Part shown: one piece after another, positions 36,408-44,901 of the stretch
Layout: every line of letters starts with the position of its first letter
How positions within the stretch are numbered: the first letter of the stretch is position 1
From: Tenacibaculum sp.
GTDB lineage: Bacteria; Bacteroidota; Bacteroidia; Flavobacteriales; Flavobacteriaceae
Reading direction: 5' to 3'
DNA length: 64,000 nucleotides
NCBI GenBank assembly: GCA_022448525.1
Contig: JAKVCX010000009.1
Coordinates: forward strand, 62,001 to 126,000
Notes under the pieces: generated by a model
Databases searched by the model: none
Seen by the model: the letters and a program-made list of their open reading frames with translations, nothing else
Told to the model about the DNA's origin: nothing
Program-made: the position numbers and the translations under genes

Positions 36408-36758
36408 ATGAAAAGATCCGCGAAGAGTACTATTGCATATACTCTAATTGTGTTGCTCTTTAGTTGTAATTCGAGTAAAGGTATTAGTGACAAAGATTCC
36501 AATAAGGAATCTGCAGAAAGTTTAATTCAAGAAGGATATGTAAGAGCAATAATAATTAAGAATAAAGCCAATTCTGGTTGTCCGTTAACAGTGAGTATGG
36601 AAAACTCCAAAGAGTTGTTAGATCCGCTTGAAATCAAGCCAGAGGATTTTCAAAACGAAGAAAAAATATGGATTAAGTACAACTCAGTGCGAATGATGAA
36701 TAGATGTAATGATGCGAGACCTGTAAAAGTTATAGGAATAAAAAAAAGAGATGAATAG
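36408..36758 (+). CDS. Small conserved-looking lipoprotein
   Basis: The protein is 116 residues. The signal peptide ends in VLLFSC (Cys 20), a lipobox. The mature part has a beta strand-like YVRAIIIKNK, a Cys in SGCPLTVS and another in MNRCNDARP, probably paired, then a basic tail (KKRDE). I do not recognise the family and see no catalytic motif. It lies behind the cox terminator, so it should have its own promoter. Its stop codon forms the loop of the next terminator. Confidence 0.7.
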   Translation: MKRSAKSTIAYTLIVLLFSCNSSKGISDKDSNKESAESLIQEGYVRAIIIKNKANSGCPLTVSMENSKELLDPLEIKPEDFQNEEKIWIKYNSVRMMNRCNDARPVKVIGIKKRDE

Positions 36759-36774
36759 TTCATCTCTTTTTTTA
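36744..36774 (+). terminator. Bidirectional terminator
   Basis: AAAAGAGATGAA pairs with TTCATCTCTTTT; the loop is the TAG stop of the lipoprotein gene. The next gene on the minus strand ends 23 bp further on. Confidence 0.88.
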
Positions 36775-36796
36775 TTTTGGGTTATGCAGCCTTTCG

Positions 36797-39487
36797 TTAT
36801 TTAACGAAAAGTTTAACCGTTTTAAATGCTCTTGTACTTCCCATTCTAACGATATAAACTCCTGTACTTGCAAAAGACATATCTAATGAGTATTTATAAG
36901 TTTTACCTTCTTTAGTTATATTATTAAAGACAACCTGCTTACCTAACATATCATATACTCTAAAACTTATCATGTCCTCATAATCAGTTGTCAATTCTAT
37001 TTGATATTGCTTATTAGGAAGAGTTAAAACTTTAATTTCAGAATTCTCTAATATAGCGTCGTCTGTACTTAATGTAGAGTCAACAATATTTACAGAATAA
37101 TCATGAACTTCTCCAAATCCATAGTCAGAACATGGATCATTAATATCACCAGTAGATGTAATATCAATAGCTTTAACTCTTAAAATATGTGATCCTAAAG
37201 GTGCGGTTTGCGGAATATTTAAATCGAAATCTTGTAAAGCATTAGCTACTGAAAATGATTCACCAACGATTAATTGTTCACTAGCTTCAAAGTCTCCATT
37301 ATCGTTGAAATCAATCCATGCAGATAAACTTTCTCCTGATGCATTTGAAGACCAGTTATGTTGCGCTCTCAAAGTGTAAGCTGTACTAACAGATCTATCT
37401 AAATCAGTAGTTAGGTCTTTACGATTAACATATCCAGCAACAGATCCTGTAGAATTACAGCCATCATTACCATCATCTACGTTTATGTCTTCCAGAATAA
37501 ATCGTTTAATACCATCAACAGTACATCCACCAGCTGTTGGAGTACATGTAACAAGTCCATTTACCACTTGAGCAGTAATTGAATTATTAACGTTATTGGC
37601 ATCTGAAGGTAATTCTGTAAATGCTTCTATATTATAAGTTTGGTTTAATGTAGATAAGTTAGAAGTCGCAGAAAACGTAAAAGTATCGGTTTGCGCCTGA
37701 GTAAGTGTTCCGGTATAGGTTTCAGTGATTGTTGTTCCACCATCTACTCTGTAGCTTACTGGGAAGTTCGATTGATCAAATCGACCAAAGTTTTTGATAG
37801 TAACAGTAATTTGTTCAGAATTGGTTAAAAGACCACTTGTTGGGCTATCAATGCTAACAACACCAACATCCGCACGTGGAGCAGAAGTTAGTCTAAAAAC
37901 ACCAACCATATTACTTCTGTTACCGTTGTTAAAATATTCACTAACAAACCAGAAGTCTGAATTATTAGATGGATCTACAGTCAAATGAGAATAATCAGCA
38001 TATCTAACCGCTGGATTATCTGAAGTACTTAGTACTATTAATTCTTCTAGAGCAGTCATTGCGTTCAAAGGATCTCCATTAAAACGTCCTGTATATCTTA
38101 AACTAATTCTCTCTGTTGAACTTACAGAAGAATACCCCATACCAATATTACCTGCTGCGTCCATTGCCATACTCGCACCAAAGGCATGTCTGTTTTCTGG
38201 AGCTGTATAAGTTCCTTCTTGGTAAATAGACCATGGTTGTCCATCAGCGCTTTGTCTCAATTCATACCATCTGATACCTGCAAGTTTACCAGTAGCGTTT
38301 GTATTTACAACAAAATTAAATACAACAGAGTTATGTGTAGCAAACTTTCTAAACTGTGCTTGGTTCATGATTGTAGCTTGCATTGCGTCAATACTTGGCC
38401 CTGAAGGCTGAGGAAGATTGGAAAAGCCTCCACCATCAAAAACTCCAGTAAATGGTGCTGTTGCAATTTCAGTAGCTGCAGAAATTGTTGAATTAGCTGG
38501 TGTAGTCCAATCTACATTAATTGTCCATAATTTTAAATGATCAGAATTTACATTTGCCCATGCATCATCTTGCATGTAAACAATTGTAGCATTTCCTCTA
38601 GCAGGTAAATTACCGTCTGTTACATTAAATGCTTGTGGACTGTAAAACCCGTTAGTTTCAATTCCTGGTAAAGAGAATGCTTGAATGCTTGCAGTTTGAT
38701 CACCAGTTAACATTTTATCTCTTTCTAACACCCAAACTTGTCCGTTTCTAGTGTTACCACTTGTATCTGTTTCAGAAATGTTCGCTGTTACATAATATCC
38801 GTCTGACCAAATTGAGAATTTAGTGTAATCTGGGAATGTTCCAGTTTGAAAACCAGTTGCACTATAAATATGCCATCCACCGTTTACTGGGTCATTTGTT
38901 TGTGAAATAGCCACGTGGAAACCATTTGGTGAATTTTCAAATTCTGTAACGATGTAACGATCGGCTTGAGCGTCATAAAGTACAATTGGATCACCATTAG
39001 GGCTACCAGGGAATAATGTCGTTAAACTCGCTGCTGGAGTTGCTGGTGTACCATTTTTATTAAAAATTCTAAAAGCCGTGTTCCATGAAGCGATGTAATA
39101 GTCTCTTCCTACAGCTCCAGTAGGATCAGAAGGAGTCGACGTACTATTAGTAGTTTCGAAAGTTAAACTAGTTGTTTTAACCCTTCTTGAGAAAGCACTT
39201 TTTTGTTTGCTTAAAAGTGGGTCTAATCCTTTTGGTAGTCCTTTTCCAGGTACTACTTTATTTCCTTTTGTTCTCTTGTCTTTACCGTAATAGTTATTTT
39301 TATTTATTGAAGCAGGAATAAAAGTTCCTTTTTTCAATTGTTCAGTTATACTCGGAACATAACGATATGTTAAGTTTCCTTTCCATGATAATTTCTGTGG
39401 TGTGTTGGGAACCTTCTCTTGTCCATTTAAATTTATTAATAAACAAAAAGAAAGAAGGCAAAGTAATTGGGTTAATCTCGATTGCAT
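36797..39487 (-). CDS. Large secreted protein with CARDB, GEVED and type IX sorting domains
   Basis: The protein is 896 residues from ATG 39487, or 899 from ATG 39496. A start further upstream at 39532 is unlikely because the promoter box is at 39513-39520. A signal peptide (LLCLLSFCLLINLNGQ) is followed by a region at about 110-500 with propeller-like repeats around DPTGAVGRDYYIASWNTAF. A CARDB-like Ig domain (ADVGVVSIDSPTSGLLTN) and a GEVED domain (WIDFNDNGDFEASEQLIVG to GEVHDYSV) come next, and a type A T9SS sorting domain (FRVYDMLGKQVVF, GVYIVRMGS) ends it. It is a surface or secreted protein; no enzymatic motif is seen. Confidence 0.86.
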   Translation of the reverse strand: MQSRLTQLLCLLSFCLLINLNGQEKVPNTPQKLSWKGNLTYRYVPSITEQLKKGTFIPASINKNNYYGKDKRTKGNKVVPGKGLPKGLDPLLSKQKSAFSRRVKTTSLTFETTNSTSTPSDPTGAVGRDYYIASWNTAFRIFNKNGTPATPAASLTTLFPGSPNGDPIVLYDAQADRYIVTEFENSPNGFHVAISQTNDPVNGGWHIYSATGFQTGTFPDYTKFSIWSDGYYVTANISETDTSGNTRNGQVWVLERDKMLTGDQTASIQAFSLPGIETNGFYSPQAFNVTDGNLPARGNATIVYMQDDAWANVNSDHLKLWTINVDWTTPANSTISAATEIATAPFTGVFDGGGFSNLPQPSGPSIDAMQATIMNQAQFRKFATHNSVVFNFVVNTNATGKLAGIRWYELRQSADGQPWSIYQEGTYTAPENRHAFGASMAMDAAGNIGMGYSSVSSTERISLRYTGRFNGDPLNAMTALEELIVLSTSDNPAVRYADYSHLTVDPSNNSDFWFVSEYFNNGNRSNMVGVFRLTSAPRADVGVVSIDSPTSGLLTNSEQITVTIKNFGRFDQSNFPVSYRVDGGTTITETYTGTLTQAQTDTFTFSATSNLSTLNQTYNIEAFTELPSDANNVNNSITAQVVNGLVTCTPTAGGCTVDGIKRFILEDINVDDGNDGCNSTGSVAGYVNRKDLTTDLDRSVSTAYTLRAQHNWSSNASGESLSAWIDFNDNGDFEASEQLIVGESFSVANALQDFDLNIPQTAPLGSHILRVKAIDITSTGDINDPCSDYGFGEVHDYSVNIVDSTLSTDDAILENSEIKVLTLPNKQYQIELTTDYEDMISFRVYDMLGKQVVFNNITKEGKTYKYSLDMSFASTGVYIVRMGSTRAFKTVKLFVK

Positions 39488-39512
39488 TATTTCCATTAAA
39501 TTAGTTGAAGGC

Positions 39513-39520
39513 CAAAGATA
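39513..39520 (-). promoter_or_regulatory. -7 box of the secreted CARDB-GEVED protein gene
   Basis: On the minus strand this reads TATCTTTG, an exact TAnnTTTG match, 17-26 bp before the two plausible start codons. Confidence 0.45.
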
Positions 39521-39704
39521 CATTATTATCAATTTTAAATGTTGTTTACGTAAAAATTCAACAACTTTTCTGTGAAAAAAGTGAGCTTTACTTAATTACA
39601 GAGTTTTATTATTTGTATTCTTTCTAATTTTAAGTTTTGCGATTAGAAAAAAGGATTACTTTTTATAAGTAACAATTATTACAATCATAAGACTTCTTTT
39701 AAAG

Positions 39705-39712
39705 TATATTTG
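39705..39712 (+). promoter_or_regulatory. -7 box directly before ruvB
   Basis: TATATTTG lies only five bases before the ruvB ATG at 39718, so the transcript could start at or within a few bases of the start codon. Confidence 0.55.
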
Positions 39713-39717
39713 CAGAT

Positions 39718-40740
39718 ATGAATGAGCATTTAAATCCTGAGAACACGAATTATTCTAGAGAAGAAATGGATGTCGAAAAGAAATTACGTCCACTATCTTT
39801 TGATGATTTTACAGGTCAGGAGCAAGCAATTGAGAACTTAAAAATATTTGTGGAGGCGGCAAATCAAAGAGATGAAGCTTTAGATCACGCTTTGTTTCAT
39901 GGACCTCCAGGATTAGGTAAAACTACACTTGCGAATATTTTGGCAAATGAATTAGGAGTAGGAATAAAAGTTACGTCTGGTCCTGTTTTAGATAAACCTG
40001 GTGATTTAGCAGGTTTATTAACAAATTTGGATGAAAGAGACGTTCTTTTTATTGATGAAATCCATCGATTAAGTCCAGTTGTAGAAGAGTATTTATACTC
40101 AGCCATGGAAGACTATAAAATCGATATCATGATTGAGTCAGGTCCGAATGCAAGAACTGTTCAAATAAATCTAGAACCATTTACTTTAGTAGGTGCAACA
40201 ACAAGATCGGGTTTATTAACAGCACCAATGAGAGCTCGTTTTGGTATTAGTAGTCGTTTACATTATTATTCTACTGAACTTTTAACAACTATTATTCAAC
40301 GTAGTGCTATGATTTTGGGTGTGCCAATTTCGATGGAAGCTGCCATTGAGATTGCAGGTAGAAGTAGAGGAACACCTCGTATAGCGAATGCGTTATTGAG
40401 AAGAGTTCGAGATTTTGCTCAAATTAAAGGAGATGGGAAAATTAATTTGGGAATTGCTCAATACGCGTTAAAAGCACTTAATGTAGATGCACATGGGTTG
40501 GATGAAATGGATAATAAAATTCTTCATACAATTATAGATAAGTTTAAAGGAGGACCAGTCGGTATTACAACATTGGCTACGGCCGTAGGTGAAAATGCCG
40601 AAACAATTGAAGAAGTATATGAACCTTTTTTAATTCAAGAAGGATTTATTATGCGGACTCCTAGAGGAAGAGAAGTAACAGATTTAGCTTATAAACATTT
40701 AGGAAAAATAAAAGGAAGTAGTCAAGGAGAGTTGTTTTAA
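39718..40740 (+). CDS. ruvB: Holliday junction branch-migration helicase RuvB
   Basis: The protein is 340 residues. Walker [10 protein letters not shown] is at 62-70 and Walker B LFIDEIHR near 110; [15 protein letters not shown] and the sensor region [19 protein letters not shown] are all present. The C-terminal winged helix ends in [16 protein letters not shown]. It works with RuvA and RuvC in recombinational repair, but neither is in this window. The SulP transporter starts at the next base after its stop. Confidence 0.98.
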   Translation: MNEHLNPENTNYSREEMDVEKKLRPLSFDDFTGQEQAIENLKIFVEAANQRDEALDHALFHGPPGLGKTTLANILANELGVGIKVTSGPVLDKPGDLAGLLTNLDERDVLFIDEIHRLSPVVEEYLYSAMEDYKIDIMIESGPNARTVQINLEPFTLVGATTRSGLLTAPMRARFGISSRLHYYSTELLTTIIQRSAMILGVPISMEAAIEIAGRSRGTPRIANALLRRVRDFAQIKGDGKINLGIAQYALKALNVDAHGLDEMDNKILHTIIDKFKGGPVGITTLATAVGENAETIEEVYEPFLIQEGFIMRTPRGREVTDLAYKHLGKIKGSSQGELF

Positions 40741-42468
40741 GTGAGTTTTCAAAAGTACATACCTATTTTAAATTGGTTGCCTAAGTATCGGAAAGATCAG
40801 TTTGAAGGCGATTTAATTGCAGGGATAACTGTTGCAACAGTTTTAATTCCTCAAGGAATTGCGTATGCTTTAATTGCAGGTTTACCTCCAATTTATGGTT
40901 TATATTCAGCGTTAATTCCTCAGGTAGTTTATGCAATTTTTGGATCTTCAAGACATGTAGCCATTGGTCCAGTTGCAACCGATTCTTTAATTGTAGCAGC
41001 GAGTATTTCAACCATTGCTTTAATGGGATCAGAAAGTTACATCGCAATTGCAATATTTTTGGCGTTTCTTGTTGGTTGTATCCAGTTTTTAATGGGAGTT
41101 TTCCGATTAGGGTTTATTGTAAATTTTTTATCAAAGCCCGTAATTACTGGGTTTACGTCAGCTGTTGCAATTACAATTGGTTTAAATCAATTTAGAAACT
41201 TTTTTGGAGTGGATTTTTTACAGAGTGATCAAATCCATATTTTACTAGATGATATCCTGTCTAGAATTTTTGAATTCGATTTAAAGACTACGATTATAGG
41301 CTGTATTACAAGTCTTATTATCATTGTTTCTAGACGGATTAACAAGAAAATTCCAAATGCATTAATAGTAGTTGTTCTTGGAATTCTTACCATGTATTTT
41401 TTTAGAAGCAATTTTTCAGAAGTTGCAATTGTAGAAGGGATTCCTTCTGGATTACCCGGGTTTGAAATACCTGAGTTTAATTTTGGGTTGATAAAAGAGT
41501 TACTTCCAATGGCATTTACTTTGGTAATGGTTGGTTATTTAGAAACAATTTCTATTGGAAAATATATCGAATCTCAGCAAGATGAATATAAAATTGATTC
41601 CAATCAAGAATTAATAGCATTAGGATTGAGTAATGTTTTTGGTTCATTTTTTAAAGCATATCCATCGACATCAAGTTTTTCTAGATCGGCAATAAACTTT
41701 GATGCAGGAGCTAGAACCGGAATTGCTGCTTTTATTTCAGCAAGCTTAGTCGTTCTAACGTTATTGTTTTTAACACCAGTATTCTATTTTTTACCAAAAA
41801 CAGTTTTATCAGCAATCATTATTGTTGCGGTTTTCAGATTGGTGAATGTAAAAGAAGCTCGCTTTTTATGGAGAGCAAATAATCTGGACTTTTGGTTATT
41901 ACTCGCCACTTTTTGTGCTACTTTATTTTTCGGAATAGAATACGGGATTTTAATTGGAGTTGGATTGTCATTAGTTGTTTTAATTTTTAGAACATCAAGA
42001 CCAAATGTAGTAGAGTTAGGTAAAGTTCCTGATTCCGACTTTTACAGAAATAAGAATCGCTTTAAAGAGGTTATTATCGAAGATGATGTGTTAGTTTTTC
42101 GTTTTGATGCACAATTGTTTTATGCGAATGCTAATTACTTTCGAGAGCAACTAGAATTAATGGCAAAAGCTAAAGGAGAGCAATTAAAACTTATCGTTTT
42201 AGACGGAGAAAGTATTAATAGAGTTGATAGTACTGGAATAGAAATGCTAAAGCAACAAATAGTATTTTATAAGAGAAAAGGAATACTTTTTTATTTTGCA
42301 GGAATTAAAGGTCCGGTGAGAGATGCAATTTTTAAAGCAGGGATGTTAGATGTGGTGAGTATAGATCACTTCTTTATGAGAGCAAATTGGGCCGTACTAT
42401 TTTACAAAACAGGAGATAATCAAAATCAAAAAAAATACGCACAGTATATACATCAAGCGTATGAATAA
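40741..42468 (+). CDS. SulP family anion transporter with STAS domain
   Basis: The protein is 575 residues, starting with GTG directly after the ruvB stop. The membrane part has the SulP signature (GITVATVLIPQGIAYALIAG, PIYGLYSALIP) and about 10-14 helices. A cytoplasmic STAS domain lies at about 445-560, including LDGESINRVDSTGIEML. SulP proteins move sulfate, bicarbonate or other anions. The persulfide dioxygenase encoded 12 bp downstream makes a sulfur substrate plausible, but this is inference. Confidence 0.93.
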   Translation: MSFQKYIPILNWLPKYRKDQFEGDLIAGITVATVLIPQGIAYALIAGLPPIYGLYSALIPQVVYAIFGSSRHVAIGPVATDSLIVAASISTIALMGSESYIAIAIFLAFLVGCIQFLMGVFRLGFIVNFLSKPVITGFTSAVAITIGLNQFRNFFGVDFLQSDQIHILLDDILSRIFEFDLKTTIIGCITSLIIIVSRRINKKIPNALIVVVLGILTMYFFRSNFSEVAIVEGIPSGLPGFEIPEFNFGLIKELLPMAFTLVMVGYLETISIGKYIESQQDEYKIDSNQELIALGLSNVFGSFFKAYPSTSSFSRSAINFDAGARTGIAAFISASLVVLTLLFLTPVFYFLPKTVLSAIIIVAVFRLVNVKEARFLWRANNLDFWLLLATFCATLFFGIEYGILIGVGLSLVVLIFRTSRPNVVELGKVPDSDFYRNKNRFKEVIIEDDVLVFRFDAQLFYANANYFREQLELMAKAKGEQLKLIVLDGESINRVDSTGIEMLKQQIVFYKRKGILFYFAGIKGPVRDAIFKAGMLDVVSIDHFFMRANWAVLFYKTGDNQNQKKYAQYIHQAYE

Positions 42469-42480
42469 ATAACAAAGAAT

Positions 42481-43884
42481 ATGAAGATAGAGCAAATTTA
42501 TACGAAATGTTTATCGCAAGGAGCTTATTACATTGAAAGTAATGGAGAAGCTGCTATTATTGATCCATTGAGAGAAGTGCAGCCGTATTTGGAGAAGGCA
42601 GAAAAGGACGGTGCGAAGATTAAGTATATTTTCGAAACTCATTTTCACGCTGATTTCGTAAGTGGGCATATCACATTAGCTGAAAAAACTGGTGCAAAAA
42701 TTGTTTATGGTCCAACTGCGAAAACAAACTTCGAAGCATATATCGCGAAAGATAATGAATCGTTCTTCGTTGGAAATATAGAAATAGTTGCTATTCATAC
42801 TCCAGGTCATACTATGGAAAGTACGATTTACTTATTAAAGGACGAATCTGGAAAAGATTATGCGATTTTTAGTGGAGATACGTTATTTATTGGAGATGTT
42901 GGTAGGCCAGATTTAGCACAAAAAGGAGATATTACAAAGGAAGATTTAGCTGGTTATTTGTTCGATAGTCTTAGGAATAAGATTATGGTTTTGAATGATT
43001 ATGTGATTGTGTATCCAGCACATGGAGCAGGTTCTGCATGTGGTAAAAACTTAAGTAAAGAAACTGTAAGTACTATTGGTGACCAAAAGAAAACGAATTA
43101 CGCGTTGAGAGAAAATATGACACGTGAAGAGTTTATTAAAGAAGTAACCGATGGTTTATTACCTCCGCCAGATTATTTTCCTTTGAATGTGAAGTTAAAT
43201 AAAGAAGGATATGAATCAATTGATACAATCTTAGAGAAAGGTTCTAAGTCGTTATCTGTCGATCAGTTTATTGAAAAAACTGAAGAATACAATGCTTTAA
43301 TTTTAGATGTTCGTCATCAATTCGATTTTATTAAAGGATTTATACCGAAATCAATGTTTATTGGTTTAAACGGAACATTTGCGCCTTGGGTTGGAGCTTT
43401 AATAAAAGATATCAATCAACCAATTGTTTTGGTTACACCAGAAGGTAAAGAAGAAGAAACAATTACTCGTTTAGCAAGAGTTGGATTTGATAATGTAATC
43501 GGTTATTTAGATGGTGGATTTGAATCTTGGAAAGAAGCAGGTAAAACTATCGATACGCTGAAATCTATTTCCGCTGAAGAATTAGAAAAGAATATTGAGA
43601 ATAATGTTATTGTTTTTGATGTAAGAAAGCCGGGAGAGTTTGATAATGAGCATATAAAAGATGTGAAAAACACCCCATTAGATTATTTAAATGATTATAT
43701 TAGTGTATTCCCTCAAGGCAAAGACTTCTTTATTCACTGTGCTGGAGGATACAGATCTGTAATCGCAGCATCTATTCTAAAAGCAAAAGGTTTTAATAAT
43801 GTAATTGATGTTGCCGGTGGGTTTGCAGCAATACGTAAAACAAATATTCAAACAACAACACCTGTTTGCAGTATGTCTTCTTAA
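42481..43884 (+). CDS. Persulfide dioxygenase-rhodanese fusion (CstB-like)
   Basis: The protein is 467 residues. The N-terminal metallo-beta-lactamase domain has THFHADFVSGH at 53-63 and HTPGHTMESTIYL, SGDTLFIGDVGRPDL and PAHGAGSACG as in ETHE1-type persulfide dioxygenases. Then comes a rhodanese-like domain without a catalytic Cys (about 250-350) and a second rhodanese domain with the active loop HCAGGYRS near 430. This three-part layout matches CstB, which oxidises persulfides to sulfite and makes thiosulfate. It probably protects against sulfide stress. The neighbours (SulP, rhodanese, HMA) agree. Confidence 0.88.
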   Translation: MKIEQIYTKCLSQGAYYIESNGEAAIIDPLREVQPYLEKAEKDGAKIKYIFETHFHADFVSGHITLAEKTGAKIVYGPTAKTNFEAYIAKDNESFFVGNIEIVAIHTPGHTMESTIYLLKDESGKDYAIFSGDTLFIGDVGRPDLAQKGDITKEDLAGYLFDSLRNKIMVLNDYVIVYPAHGAGSACGKNLSKETVSTIGDQKKTNYALRENMTREEFIKEVTDGLLPPPDYFPLNVKLNKEGYESIDTILEKGSKSLSVDQFIEKTEEYNALILDVRHQFDFIKGFIPKSMFIGLNGTFAPWVGALIKDINQPIVLVTPEGKEEETITRLARVGFDNVIGYLDGGFESWKEAGKTIDTLKSISAEELEKNIENNVIVFDVRKPGEFDNEHIKDVKNTPLDYLNDYISVFPQGKDFFIHCAGGYRSVIAASILKAKGFNNVIDVAGGFAAIRKTNIQTTTPVCSMSS

Positions 43885-43897
43885 ATTATAAGAAACC

Positions 43898-44278
43898 ATG
43901 AGAAAATTATTTTTAGGTTTATTATTCTGTTCGTTTTTAATCTCCTGTGTGAAAACAGATGAGAGGGTAAAACATATTACAGTAGATGATCTGAAAGTAA
44001 TTTTAAAAAAGGATAAAAATATTCAATTGTTAGATGTAAGAACATCATCAGAAACCAAAAACGGAATTATATTCGATGCTGTACAAGTTAATATGATTTC
44101 CAGTGATTTTGAATCTAGAGCAATTGAAGTTTTAGATAAAAAGAAACCTGTATATGTATATTGTCGTTCTGGAGGAAGAAGCAAAATAGCTGCTTCAGTT
44201 TTAGTCGATAATGGTTTTAACGTTTATAATGTTAAAGGAGGATATAAAGCATGGGTGAAACAAAGTAAAGTAAAATGA
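43898..44278 (+). CDS. Rhodanese-domain lipoprotein
   Basis: The protein is 126 residues. The lipobox is FLISC (Cys 17), so the protein is anchored outside the cytoplasm. The single rhodanese domain has LLDVRTSSE and the active loop YCRSGGRS with the catalytic Cys. It transfers sulfane sulfur. It starts 13 bp after the CstB-like gene and its stop overlaps the next start (ATGA). Confidence 0.9.
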   Translation: MRKLFLGLLFCSFLISCVKTDERVKHITVDDLKVILKKDKNIQLLDVRTSSETKNGIIFDAVQVNMISSDFESRAIEVLDKKKPVYVYCRSGGRSKIAASVLVDNGFNVYNVKGGYKAWVKQSKVK

Positions 44279-44538
44279 CAAGAGAAATTTATATAGAAAA
44301 TTTAAAATGTGGCGGTTGTGCCAACACTATAAAAAACGGATTGAATGAAATTAAAGGAATTGACAATGTTGAAGTAAATGTTGAAGATTCTAAAGTAAGT
44401 TTTAACGCTCCGGAAAATATTGTTGAAACGATTAAGGCAAAATTATCGAAACTTGGATATCCAGAAGTAGGAGATGAGAACAACTTATTGCACAAGGCAA
44501 AATCATTTGTAAGTTGTGCTGTAGGAAGAATTAAATAA
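44275..44538 (+). CDS. Small heavy-metal-associated (HMA) domain protein
   Basis: The protein is 87 residues. The ferredoxin-like HMA fold starts with IYIENLKCGGCANTIKNGL, so the metal-binding CxxC is CGGC at about 11-14. A third Cys lies in the C-terminal tail (SFVSCAVG). It probably binds Cu(I) or another soft metal in the cytoplasm. It overlaps the rhodanese gene by four bases. Confidence 0.9.
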   Translation: MTREIYIENLKCGGCANTIKNGLNEIKGIDNVEVNVEDSKVSFNAPENIVETIKAKLSKLGYPEVGDENNLLHKAKSFVSCAVGRIK

Positions 44539-44546
44539 AACGTTAG

Positions 44547-44846
44547 ATGAAAAAGGAAACAAATTATAGAAGTTGGTCTTTCCGACTTTTAATCTACGTT
44601 TTATTATTGAATTTATTAGCCATGTATTTAACAATTCAATTCATCCCTTTTATTCATGATGAAGAGAGGTTTTTAACTAGAATGTTAATCTTATCAGGAT
44701 TAGCAATGTTATTGTTTATCACAGGAGTAATATTAACTATATTCTCTGTTAGAAATAAAGAAAAAAAAGATTACAAGTATAAAGTATCAGTTTATGGTTA
44801 TCCAATATTTTTTCTGATAAGCATAATAGTACCAATTTTATTATAG
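44547..44846 (+). CDS. Small membrane protein, three helices
   Basis: The protein is 99 residues with three predicted membrane helices (about 12-32, 47-68, 83-99) and short charged loops. I do not recognise the family. It is the last gene of the SulP-to-HMA run, eight bases after the HMA gene, and is followed by a strong terminator. Confidence 0.65.
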   Translation: MKKETNYRSWSFRLLIYVLLLNLLAMYLTIQFIPFIHDEERFLTRMLILSGLAMLLFITGVILTIFSVRNKEKKDYKYKVSVYGYPIFFLISIIVPILL

Positions 44847-44851
44847 GAAAT

Positions 44852-44885
44852 AAAAAAGGCCGAGTAAAAACTCGGCCTTTTTGGT
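44852..44885 (+). terminator. Bidirectional terminator
   Basis: AAAGGCCGAGT (44855-44865) pairs with ACTCGGCCTTT (44870-44880) around AAAA, followed by TT. The TonB receptor gene ends on the other side. Confidence 0.92.
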
Positions 44886-44901
44886 TAATAATAGTATATA
44901 A

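Noticed and set aside
39488..39532. Longer N-terminus of the secreted CARDB-GEVED protein (start at 39532)
   Set aside because: The promoter -7 box at 39513-39520 lies inside that extension, and the signal peptide begins at the later ATG.
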